DNA of 21,765 nucleotides from Clostridiales bacterium. GTDB lineage: Bacteria > Bacillota > Clostridia > Christensenellales > CAG-138. The notes under the pieces are model-generated. The model was not told where the DNA came from, did no database searches, and worked only from the letters and a program-made list of their open reading frames with translations. The translations under genes and the position numbers were made by a program. The stretch spans positions 1 to 21,765 of the forward strand of contig SFNQ01000035.1 in the NCBI GenBank assembly GCA_004554165.1. Direction: 5' to 3'. Of the stretch, positions 5,848-12,870 are shown one piece after another. The number at the start of each line of letters is the position of its first letter. Positions within the stretch are counted from its first letter, which is position 1.

Positions 5848-8083
5848 GCGTTTCCTCATCCGCCGGTCCTGCGACCCGCTTTACCGTGTTTCTCCGCTGC
5901 GGCTGAACCCTTGCCTGCCGGCGGACGCTGATGACCTTCGGCGCATGAATACCGTCCGCTTCCGGCCCGCTTTCCTGTACGGCGCCGGTAAGCGCGTCGC
6001 CGGAGGGCCGGGATTGCAGATATTCCACGGGCCCAAACTCCGCCGTCGCATCAGCCGCCCTTTCCGGCGCGGCCACAGCTTCCGGAGCGCCGGATTCCTG
6101 GTATGACCCGGCAGCCCGGACTGCGGGCTCGCCCCTCTGCGCGTCCCTGTACTGCGGCGGCGCGGCGGCCGGCCGCCCGGCCGGGCTGCCGTATGCCGGA
6201 GGCGGCAGGTCGATGGCCTGCGCGCTCCACGGACGGCGCGGCGCATAGGGCATGCCCGCCCCCGGGATATCGCTGGCCTGCGGCGATCCGCAGCGGTCCT
6301 CCTCCCAGGAGGCCGTCCCGTCCGAAGGCAGGTGGAACCGGGCCGTTTCCTCCGGCTCCCGTGAAGGCAGCACATCGTCAAAATCCGGAACTCCGCCCCC
6401 CTTGTCATCGTCCCAGAAGTCCTCCCGCACCGGCACCCGGGACGGGGGAACATACAGCTTTGCACGGCGCAGATACTCCGCATCCTGCGGCGGCAGATCG
6501 CGCTGCGGCATCTCCTCCGGCTCATCCAGAAGATCGAAATCGCTGTCGAAATCTTCATCTTCCTCCTCGTCCTCATCGAGAAGGAAGCTGCCGCCTGCGC
6601 GGCTCCGTTCCAGCAGCGTCAGGATCATGAGGACGGCAAAGGCGATGACCATAACGGCGCCCAGAATGATAAGCACCCGCGTCACGGTATTTCCCCAGAC
6701 GCTGCCGGCGCCCTGCGGCTGCTCCGGCGGCGCTGTGGCGGCGGGGACTTCCTCTGTGGTCTCAGGATAAGCGACCGTAAGCAGGTAACTGGCTACCGTG
6801 CGCTCCGTTCCGGCGGGATCCACCGCCTTGAGCGTAAAGCTCAGGTTGCGCGGCGAACCGATCATAAGCTCGCTTTCATAAACGGTCTGCCCGCCCGGGA
6901 GCACGGTATAGTTTGCCAGCGCGCCCAGCGAGGCCTCGCTGAGCACCGCGCCCGACAGCTCAACGGAACTGTTGTTCTGAATTTGCAGGCGAACGCCGAC
7001 CACGCCGTTTTGCGCCGTCCATTCGCTGGTTACGCTGCCCAGAATGGAAACGACGATCTGAGAATCGTCAACAAAGGGGTAGACCGGATAGGTATCGGGA
7101 AACAGGGGCGTATAGGCAGCGCCGAAGGGATCCACGCCGGAAAGCGAAAAGCCAACGTTGCGCACCGTCTCCGTCATCGAGGGCACCACGGTGTAGGACA
7201 GCGTCTGCATGCCGCCCACATCCAGCGAAAAGGGCGTATTGTTCACGGTGTTGCCCTGCTCGTCCCGGATATAGATTTCCGAAACCTTCTGATTGCCGAC
7301 GTTTTCCGCAGTGATAGTAAAGGGCACGCCGGTTGCGGCGGGAGTTCCCATCTCAACCTGCATGCGGACGTCCACATTCACCATGGAGAGCGCAACCGGC
7401 TCGATGGCGGAAAAGGTCTTTGTCTTGCCGTTGACCGTATAGGTCACCACGGGCGCGGATACCACGTCCTCTGTCCCCATGGTATAGGTATACTCAATCG
7501 TAAAGGAATCGTTGGCGCGCAGGGTATCGTTGCGGCGGATGGGCACATCGCTGATCTGCTCGTCGATGAGCATGATGTCCGACATGTCAAACTTGGTGTC
7601 GTTTTTCAGCACATAGGTCAGCGTCAGCCTGTCGCCCTGTCTGGCATGCGTCGCGCTGGCGGTTCTCGTTACGGAGATCACGGGCTCCACCGCGCGGCCA
7701 ACGGTAATCTCCTTATTGATAAAATAGGGCTCGCCGCCGCAGGTCCAGCGCACCATAAAGGTGATGGGTACGCCGATTTGAGAATCCGCGACGCTGACCT
7801 GAACGGGAATCTTCGCAGAGCCAAAGCAGGGAATGACCGTGTTTTCCGCAACGTCATACACAAAGCTCCCCTGTACGATGGAAATATCGCTGAGCTCATA
7901 GTCCGAATGGTTGGAAATTTCAAAGGTGACGGCCACAGTCCCGGCCTCCGACAGCTCCGCAGGCTCCATGGCAATGACCTCGACCTTTACCTCGTCCTCT
8001 GCAAGCGAGGAAACAAAACAGGCCGATACAACCAGCACAAAGGCCAGAAGCAATACGATTTTTTTCAAATGCAAGCCCGTCAC
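5840..8083 (-). CDS. Secreted/membrane CARDB-like protein with acidic cytoplasmic tail
   Basis: This 747-residue protein starts with a signal peptide (hydrophobic run about residues 8-27, processing near SSLAED). Residues 30-450 hold several beta-sandwich repeats of the CARDB/DUF11 kind, recognisable as alternating segments such as VAVTFEISNHSDYELSDI and FTITAENVGNQKVSEI. A transmembrane helix lies at about 465-490. It is followed by a striking acidic run (DEDEEEDEDFDSDFD) and a long Pro/Ala/Gly-rich, apparently disordered C-terminal tail. The topology predicts outside domains and about 250 residues inside. The GTG at 8083 overlaps the yigZ stop by four bases (GTGA) with GAGG nine bases upstream. 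An in-frame TTG at 8074 has an even better AAGGAG eight bases before it and is a real alternative. Function is unknown. Confidence 0.75.
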   Translation of the reverse strand: MTGLHLKKIVLLLAFVLVVSACFVSSLAEDEVKVEVIAMEPAELSEAGTVAVTFEISNHSDYELSDISIVQGSFVYDVAENTVIPCFGSAKIPVQVSVADSQIGVPITFMVRWTCGGEPYFINKEITVGRAVEPVISVTRTASATHARQGDRLTLTYVLKNDTKFDMSDIMLIDEQISDVPIRRNDTLRANDSFTIEYTYTMGTEDVVSAPVVTYTVNGKTKTFSAIEPVALSMVNVDVRMQVEMGTPAATGVPFTITAENVGNQKVSEIYIRDEQGNTVNNTPFSLDVGGMQTLSYTVVPSMTETVRNVGFSLSGVDPFGAAYTPLFPDTYPVYPFVDDSQIVVSILGSVTSEWTAQNGVVGVRLQIQNNSSVELSGAVLSEASLGALANYTVLPGGQTVYESELMIGSPRNLSFTLKAVDPAGTERTVASYLLTVAYPETTEEVPAATAPPEQPQGAGSVWGNTVTRVLIILGAVMVIAFAVLMILTLLERSRAGGSFLLDEDEEEDEDFDSDFDLLDEPEEMPQRDLPPQDAEYLRRAKLYVPPSRVPVREDFWDDDKGGGVPDFDDVLPSREPEETARFHLPSDGTASWEEDRCGSPQASDIPGAGMPYAPRRPWSAQAIDLPPPAYGSPAGRPAAAPPQYRDAQRGEPAVRAAGSYQESGAPEAVAAPERAADATAEFGPVEYLQSRPSGDALTGAVQESGPEADGIHAPKVISVRRQARVQPQRRNTVKRVAGPADEETHE

Positions 8084-8727
8084 TCCTTCATATCCTCTGA
8101 TTCCAAAGCAAAGGGGCGCAGCGCTTCTCCCCTGCGCTCCGGGCTGAGCCTGCCGTCCATCCGGTCGGAAAGCTGCTTCAAAAAGGCGGCTTCCCGCTCC
8201 AGCGGAACGGAGAGGCTGACCCGCACCGCCTCCATAAACTCCGTCCCATCCAGCAGCGCCAGCTCCCGGAGAACCGTCTCCGCCCTGCCCCAGAGCGGGT
8301 AGGGAACGGTCAGCGCATAGCTCGCGCAGCAGCGCATCTCAACGCAGCCTGCGGCGCGAATCGACTCGGAAGCGCTTTTGGAATAGGCCCGCACAAGCCC
8401 CCCGGCGCCCAGAAGAACGCCGCCGAAATACCGCGTCACAACACATAAAAGGTTTGTGACGCCGATTTTTCGTATGGCGTCCATCATGGGCAGCCCGGCC
8501 GTACCCGAAGGCTCGCCGTCATCGGAAAAGCGCGCCGTCTGCCCGTTCTCGCCTACAGAATAGGCAAAGCAGTTGTGCGTGGCATCCCAGTAGCGCTTAC
8601 GGACGCGCTCCAGGATTTCCAGCGCGCAGCGCTCGCTCTCAATCGGATAGCACTGGCCGATAAAGCGGGATTTATGGACCACAAGCTGGATTTCCGAATT
8701 CGCGCGGACGGTGCGAAAGCCTTTCAC
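8080..8727 (-). CDS. YigZ/IMPACT family protein
   Basis: This is a cytoplasmic protein of about 215 residues of the UPF0029/IMPACT family. It shows KSRFIG near the N-terminus, DATHNCFAY, then DDGEPSGTAGLPMM, then VTRYFGGVLLGAGGLVRAYSKS, the hallmark of the family. A smaller C-terminal DUF1949-like domain follows. The family is linked to translation control in eukaryotes, but its bacterial role is unsettled. The GTG at 8727 was chosen because it overlaps the tyrS stop as GTGA and has AAGGTG about eight bases upstream; an upstream TTG at 8745 would add six residues. It is in the tyrS operon, and its own stop overlaps the next GTG start. Confidence 0.92.
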   Translation of the reverse strand: MKGFRTVRANSEIQLVVHKSRFIGQCYPIESERCALEILERVRKRYWDATHNCFAYSVGENGQTARFSDDGEPSGTAGLPMMDAIRKIGVTNLLCVVTRYFGGVLLGAGGLVRAYSKSASESIRAAGCVEMRCCASYALTVPYPLWGRAETVLRELALLDGTEFMEAVRVSLSVPLEREAAFLKQLSDRMDGRLSPERRGEALRPFALESEDMKE

Positions 8728-9953
8728 GCCCGGCGCACCTTGCAAAAGCCCTTCTTGCCCTTGCGCAGGATGACCCCGTCGCCCTCCAGCTCCGCAGGCG
8801 TCAGCGCCGCGCGGACGTCGGTAATCTTCCGCTCGCCCACAAAGACGCCGCCGCCCTCGATGAGCCTTCTCGCATCGCTCTTGGAGGAGGCGAGCCTTGC
8901 CAGCACGAGGAGATCCGCTACGCGCAGCCCGCTTTCCTGAACCTGCGCCCCGGTAAGGGCCACCGTGGGCATGGTGGAGTTGTCCGCACCGCCGCCAAAG
9001 AGGGCTTCGGCCGCGGTCTGCGCCTTTTTCGCCTCCTCGGTCCCGTGGACCTGCTCGGTCAGCGTAAAGGCCAGCACGCGCTTGGCCTCATTGATGGCGG
9101 AGTCCTTCAACGCGCCGAGACGCCGCACCTCCTCCATGGGGAGGAAGGTCAAAAGCGCGAGGCAGCGCTCTACATCGGCATCGGCAACGTTGCGCCAATA
9201 CTGGTAGAAATCGTAGGGGCTGCACTTGTTCGGATCCAGCCAGAGCGCGCCCTTCTCGGTCTTGCCCATCTTCTTGCCCTCGCTGGTGGTGAGCAGGGTG
9301 GTGGTAAGGGCGTAAGCGGGCCTGCGCTCCTTGCGGCGAATGAGATCCGCGCCGCCCAGGATGTTGCTCCACTGATCGTCTCCGCCCATTTCGAGAATGC
9401 AGTTCTCCCTGCGGTTGAGCATGAGAAAATCATAGCTCTGCATGAGCATATAGCTCATTTCAAAGAAGGTCAGCCCGCGCTCCATCCGCTGCCTGTAACA
9501 CTCCGCCCGGAGCATGCTGTTGACCGAAAAGTGCACGCCGATATCGCGCATGAAATCCAAAAAGTTCAGCCCGCGAATCCAGTCCGCGTTGTTATAGACC
9601 AGCGCCTTTCCGTCGGAAAAATCGATCAGCCGCGCCATCTGCTTCTGGAAGCAGGCGGCGTTGTGGTCGATCTCCTCGTTGCTCATCATGCGGCGCATGT
9701 CCGTCTTGCCGGAGGGGTCGCCGATCATGGCGGTACCCGCGCCCAACAGGACGATGGGGCGATGGCCCGCGCGCTGCATGTGCGCCATGGTCATCAGCGC
9801 CACATAATGCCCGATGTGCAGGCTGTCCGCCGTTGGGTCAAAGCCGATATAAAACGTGACCTTTTCTCTGCCGAGCAGTTCGCGGAGCTCCTCCGGATGC
9901 GAGCACTGTTTGAGAAAGCCGCGTTCTTCCAGAATGTCATAAACGTTTTGCAT
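8724..9953 (-). CDS. tyrS: Tyrosyl-tRNA synthetase
   Basis: This 409-residue class I aminoacyl-tRNA synthetase charges tRNA-Tyr in the cytoplasm. The ATP-binding HIGH motif is present as HIGH at residues 46-49 (TADSLHIGHYVAL). The KMSKS loop is KMGKT at 228-232. Tyrosine-pocket segments include YIGFDPTADS and QSYDFLMLN, and GGDDQWSNI follows the second. A C-terminal S4 RNA-binding domain lies at about 340-405 (RVADLLVLARLASSKSDARRLIEGGGV). The ATG at 9953 has a GGGGGAGGA ribosome binding site. It is the first gene of a four-gene operon with overlapping junctions. Its leader is only about 45 bases if the promoter at 10005-10033 is right, which leaves no room for a T-box riboswitch. Confidence 0.97.
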   Translation of the reverse strand: MQNVYDILEERGFLKQCSHPEELRELLGREKVTFYIGFDPTADSLHIGHYVALMTMAHMQRAGHRPIVLLGAGTAMIGDPSGKTDMRRMMSNEEIDHNAACFQKQMARLIDFSDGKALVYNNADWIRGLNFLDFMRDIGVHFSVNSMLRAECYRQRMERGLTFFEMSYMLMQSYDFLMLNRRENCILEMGGDDQWSNILGGADLIRRKERRPAYALTTTLLTTSEGKKMGKTEKGALWLDPNKCSPYDFYQYWRNVADADVERCLALLTFLPMEEVRRLGALKDSAINEAKRVLAFTLTEQVHGTEEAKKAQTAAEALFGGGADNSTMPTVALTGAQVQESGLRVADLLVLARLASSKSDARRLIEGGGVFVGERKITDVRAALTPAELEGDGVILRKGKKGFCKVRRA

Positions 9954-9955
9954 AG

Positions 9956-9980
9956 TCCTCCCCCGGCCCGAAGCAGGCCG
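9956..9980 (-). promoter_or_regulatory. tyrS ribosome binding site with adjacent small hairpin
   Basis: On the minus strand a 5-bp GC stem (CGGCC with GGCCG, 9964-9980, 7-base loop) directly abuts the strong GGGGGAGGA site (9956-9964). The two overlap by one base, so the hairpin could modestly tune initiation. No T-box consensus is seen. Confidence 0.35.
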
Positions 9981-10004
9981 TAACTCCCTAAGTTGATCTC
10001 TGAT

Positions 10005-10033
10005 AATATATCACGAATCCCAAAACAAAACAA
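10005..10033 (-). promoter_or_regulatory. tyrS operon promoter
   Basis: On the minus strand TTGTTT (10028-10033) and TATATT (10005-10010) are separated by exactly 17 bases, a good housekeeping-sigma promoter. The -35 box lies within the T-rich tail of the terminator that ends the kinase gene. Confidence 0.65.
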
Positions 10034-10058
10034 TGTACAAACCCGCTGGGCCTGCACA
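10022..10058 (-). terminator. Terminator of the two-component operon
   Basis: On the minus strand an 11-bp stem (positions 10048-10058 pairing with 10034-10044, including three G-U pairs) with a 3-base loop is followed by the T-rich TTGTTTTGTTTT. It lies about 20 bases past the kinase stop codon. The stem followed by Ts fits Rho-independent termination. Confidence 0.6.
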
Positions 10059-10077
10059 AAGTTTTTGTAAACATTGC

Positions 10078-11835
10078 TCAGTTTTTGGAAACCGTAAACG
10101 AGAACACCACCTCATCGCCGTCATTGCGCACGCTGATGTCCTCGCCCAGCAGCAGCAGAATCTCCCTGGCAATCGAAAGCCCCAGTCCCGTCCCCTGCCC
10201 GGCATGCGACTTGTCGGCCTTATAAAAGCGGTCGAACAGGTACGGCAGATCCGCTTCATCGATATGGCCGGTATTGCGGACGGATACGAGAATCCTGTCC
10301 CCGGCTTCGGCGGCCCCGAGGGTTACCGTGCCGCCGTCGCTTGCATACTTGATGGCATTGTCCAGCAGCGCAATCAGCACCTGCTCGATGCGGTCGGGAT
10401 TGGAGCAGACCTCCGGCAGCGGCTCCACCGCGGCATAGCGCAGCGTGATATCGCTGTATTCGGCGTTGATCCGCATATGATCCGCCGTTTCCCTGAGCAG
10501 AGTGTCGAGCCGGAAGGGCTGCCTGGTCAGCGCCACGGCGCCGGACTGCAGCCGGGACAGCTCCAGAAGATCGTCGATAAGCCGCGACAGGCGCAGCGAT
10601 TCCCGCAGGATATGGCCATAGTACCGCGACCTGTCCTCATCGGTCCTGATGAGGCCGTCGTTGAGCGCCTCAGCCAGAGAGCGGATGGAAGCGATGGGCG
10701 TGCGCAGCTCATGGCTGACGTTGGCCACATAGTCCCGCCTTGTCTGTTCCAGCCGCTCCGCCTCCGTCACATCCTGCACGAGCACAATAACGCCCGGCAG
10801 GGCATCCACCGTGGCCTGCGAACGCGTGAGCGTCAGCAAAAGCTGCCGGCCCGCCAGCGTACAGTGCAGGCTTGTCTCCGCAGGGCCATCCCCGCCGCAA
10901 AGCGTCCCGCAGGCAGCCAGAAAGCGTTCTTCCTCCCCATCGTTGGGAAGCAGGCGCTTGCCCTCGTATCCAAGGAGCCTCTGCGCGGCGGGATTGATAA
11001 AGGTCACCTGCCGGAAGCTGTGATCCAGCGCCACAACGCCTTCGCTGAGGCCCGTCAAAATCGTCGTCAGGCGGTTGCGGGCGAGCATGAGTTCCCCAAT
11101 GGTGGCCGAAAGCTCGCCGGAGAGGAAGTTGAGCGCCTTGCCCAGCTGGCCGACCTCGCCGCCCGCGCTTTCGTCCGCCCGGGCGGAAAAATCGCCGGCG
11201 GCCATGGCGTTGGCGATGCCCGTCATCTGCCGGATCGGCTTTACAAACCGCCGGCTGCCGCCATAGGCAAAGACCGTCAGGCAGGCAGCAGCCGCAATGC
11301 TGCTCATCAGCAGCGTCAGCGTCATTGTCATCATGGAGGCCCGGAGCTGATTGGCCGGCTTTGTGACGAGCACCGCGCCGCAGACGCGCTCCAGGTTGTC
11401 CTCAATGGGAACGCCCACCAGCACGCCGTCCACCTTCCGCCAGTTGGTTTCCAGCACCACCTCGCCGCCTGTCAAAACGCGGTTGGCATAGGCGGCAAGC
11501 TGATTCTCCGTCTCCTCCCGATTGTCGAAATGCTCTCCGGAATACCTGGAATAGGCGAACAGGTTTCCCTGATCGTCATAAATATAGACATGCGAGCCGT
11601 TTCGCTGATCGTTCAGAATAAAATCGCTGAACATGTCAAGGCCGATCTTGCCGCCAAGATAGCGCGCCGAAAGCCGGGCGATGGAGCGCGCGCGCGGCAG
11701 CATTTCGGTTGTGATCTGAAGCGCAAACACGCGGATGCCGAAAAAGTAATAGATCACGGCCGAAAGCGACGCCGTCAGAAGACAGGCGCAGACAAGATAC
11801 AGCATGAGTTTTGAAAACAGACCGCCCCTTTTCAT
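10078..11835 (-). CDS. Membrane sensor histidine kinase (HAMP-PAS-HisKA-HATPase)
   Basis: This is a 585-residue PhoR/WalK-like sensor kinase. Transmembrane helices lie at about 10-32 and 167-191, enclosing an extracytoplasmic sensor domain of about 130 residues. A HAMP linker follows at 192-245 (KPIRQMTGIANAMAAGDFSARA), then a PAS domain at about 255-360 (GLSEGVVALDHSFRQVTFINP). The HisKA domain has the phospho-accepting His375 in NVSHELRTPIAS. The ATPase domain has the N box LLDNAIKYASDGG and the G box GTGLGLSIAREIL. It would phosphorylate the regulator encoded just upstream, whose stop overlaps this ATG as ATGA. The signal is unknown. The pair lies divergent to the adhesin gene, which is a plausible but unproven target. 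Confidence 0.93.
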   Translation of the reverse strand: MKRGGLFSKLMLYLVCACLLTASLSAVIYYFFGIRVFALQITTEMLPRARSIARLSARYLGGKIGLDMFSDFILNDQRNGSHVYIYDDQGNLFAYSRYSGEHFDNREETENQLAAYANRVLTGGEVVLETNWRKVDGVLVGVPIEDNLERVCGAVLVTKPANQLRASMMTMTLTLLMSSIAAAACLTVFAYGGSRRFVKPIRQMTGIANAMAAGDFSARADESAGGEVGQLGKALNFLSGELSATIGELMLARNRLTTILTGLSEGVVALDHSFRQVTFINPAAQRLLGYEGKRLLPNDGEEERFLAACGTLCGGDGPAETSLHCTLAGRQLLLTLTRSQATVDALPGVIVLVQDVTEAERLEQTRRDYVANVSHELRTPIASIRSLAEALNDGLIRTDEDRSRYYGHILRESLRLSRLIDDLLELSRLQSGAVALTRQPFRLDTLLRETADHMRINAEYSDITLRYAAVEPLPEVCSNPDRIEQVLIALLDNAIKYASDGGTVTLGAAEAGDRILVSVRNTGHIDEADLPYLFDRFYKADKSHAGQGTGLGLSIAREILLLLGEDISVRNDGDEVVFSFTVSKN

Positions 11836-12524
11836 TCCGATACGCCAAATTTGTAGCCGACGCCATAGACCGTGCGGATTCCCCAGCGGGTCTCTCCGGC
11901 GGGCATTTTCTGCCGGATGCGCTTGATCTGCGTATCCACGGCGCGGGTATCGCCAAAGTAATCATAGCCCCAGATTTTGGAGAGAATCTGCTCCCGGTCA
12001 AACACGCGCCCCGGGTTGGACGCCAGCAGGTACAGGATTTCCACCTCTTTCGGCGTAAAATCGATGGCCTTGCCGTTGATGCGCACCTCATAACTCGAAA
12101 GGCTGATCTCCAGCTCATCGATGCGGATGGACTGGGCGTCGCTGTCCGCAACGGCGCTCGTCCGCCGCAGCACCGCCTTGATGCGGGCCACAAGCTCCCG
12201 GGTGGAAAAGGGCTTCACGATATAATCGTCCGCGCCAAACTCCAGCCCCAGCACGCGGTCGATCTCCTCGCCCTTGGCGGTCAGCATGATGATCGGCACG
12301 GCGCTGGTTCTGCGGATTTCGCGGCATACGTCGATACCGCTCATGCCCGGCATCATCAGATCCAGCAGGATGAGGTCGGGCGATTCCTCCAGCGCCAGCT
12401 TCAGTGCGTCCGTTCCGTTATAGGCGGAGGAATGGGTAAAGCCCTCGTTGTCCAGATAGACACCGACGGTCTCATGAATGATCGGCTGATCGTCACAGAT
12501 CAGAATATGCGGCGCTTTTGCCAT
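11832..12524 (-). CDS. OmpR/PhoB-family response regulator
   Basis: This is a 230-residue two-component regulator. The receiver domain has the acidic pair Asp11/Asp12, the phospho-acceptor Asp55 in DLILLDLMMPGMSG, Thr82 and Lys104 (GADDYIVKPF). The C-terminal winged-helix DNA-binding domain is recognisable from KAIDFTPKEVEILYLL and the RVFDREQILSKIWGYD segment, and it ends with RTVYGVGYKF. The ATG at 12524 gives the standard family length; a GTG at 12536 would add four residues but its AAAGGA lies only one base away. It is followed by the kinase gene with a 4-base ATGA overlap. A consensus promoter lies 30-60 bases upstream. Confidence 0.95.
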   Translation of the reverse strand: MAKAPHILICDDQPIIHETVGVYLDNEGFTHSSAYNGTDALKLALEESPDLILLDLMMPGMSGIDVCREIRRTSAVPIIMLTAKGEEIDRVLGLEFGADDYIVKPFSTRELVARIKAVLRRTSAVADSDAQSIRIDELEISLSSYEVRINGKAIDFTPKEVEILYLLASNPGRVFDREQILSKIWGYDYFGDTRAVDTQIKRIRQKMPAGETRWGIRTVYGVGYKFGVSE

Positions 12525-12554
12525 GGCCCTTTCCACATCCTTTCATTAAATACC

Positions 12555-12583
12555 ATTATAATGTTCCGATTCGGTCATGGCAA
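12555..12583 (-). promoter_or_regulatory. Promoter of the two-component operon
   Basis: On the minus strand TTGCCA (12578-12583) and a perfect TATAAT (12555-12560) are 17 bases apart. This is the strongest housekeeping promoter in the window. Confidence 0.75.
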
Positions 12584-12634
12584 TTACAAGCGGCAAGTTG
12601 ACACAATTGTACATTTTTGAACCACAATCTCTTT

Positions 12635-12655
12635 GCGCTTTCCCGCGGAAGGCGC
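12635..12655. other. Stable hairpin between divergent promoters
   Basis: GCGCTTTCC (12635-12643) pairs with GGAAGGCGC (12647-12655) over 9 bp with one G-U and a CGC loop. No T-run follows on either strand, so it is not a typical terminator. It sits between the regulator promoter and the adhesin promoter and may be a binding site or structural element. Confidence 0.4.
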
Positions 12656-12703
12656 TCCCGCCCCAGGGTCATCTCAACAGATCGTACAATCCTCTGGAAA
12701 TCG

Positions 12704-12732
12704 TTGCAAGCAAAGCGAAAAAACGCTAAAAT
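12704..12732 (+). promoter_or_regulatory. Promoter of the adhesin gene
   Basis: TTGCAA (12704-12709) and TAAAAT (12727-12732) are separated by 17 bases. Transcription would start near 12739, giving a structured leader of about 130 bases before the ATG at 12871. Confidence 0.6.
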
Positions 12733-12738
12733 AAATAT

Positions 12739-12870
12739 GCGTACTGCGTATCCTTTCCGGAATTCGGACTGCGCTTTGCCCCGCGGCAATGGAATACCCT
12801 ACTTTCTCCGGGCAGGCGTCCCTAGGCCGCCAGTGCTCCCGGATCACTGAAAAATCGGGAGAGAGAACCC
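12739..12870 (+). promoter_or_regulatory. Structured 5' leader with two competing hairpins over the ribosome binding site
   Basis: The leader holds small stems at 12757-12769 and 12776-12789, and a switch-like region at 12807-12861. In one fold 12836-12841 (CTCCCG) pairs with 12856-12861 (CGGGAG), which includes the GGGAG ribosome binding site; neighbouring AT pairs extend the stem past a single bulged G. In the other fold 12807-12812 (TCCGGG) pairs with 12838-12843 (CCCGGA), with an inner stem of 12815-12818 and 12828-12831. The two folds share bases and exclude each other. In addition CAGTG (12831-12835) can pair with CACTG (12845-12849), so the hiding fold could be an H-type pseudoknot with an A-rich third loop. 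No known riboswitch class was recognised. Control of adhesin translation is inferred. Confidence 0.45.

Noticed and set aside
6983..8302. Plus-strand open frame opposite the CARDB-like and yigZ genes (439 codons)
   Set aside because: It is a shadow of two supported minus-strand genes, with no domain signature.
9954..10004. T-box riboswitch upstream of tyrS
   Set aside because: The leader is too short, and no T-box consensus or specifier stem is present.
10033..11814. Very long plus-strand open frame opposite the histidine kinase (593 codons)
   Set aside because: It mirrors the kinase gene exactly, has no ribosome binding site or recognisable motif, and is compositionally a shadow.
12598..12603. 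TTGACA as a -35 box for the adhesin
   Set aside because: No -10-like sequence lies 16-18 bases downstream; the pair at 12704-12732 is better spaced.
12739..12870. Known riboswitch (c-di-GMP or preQ1 class) in the adhesin leader
   Set aside because: Neither the conserved GEMM core nor the preQ1 loop sequences are present; only the general pseudoknot layout is similar.
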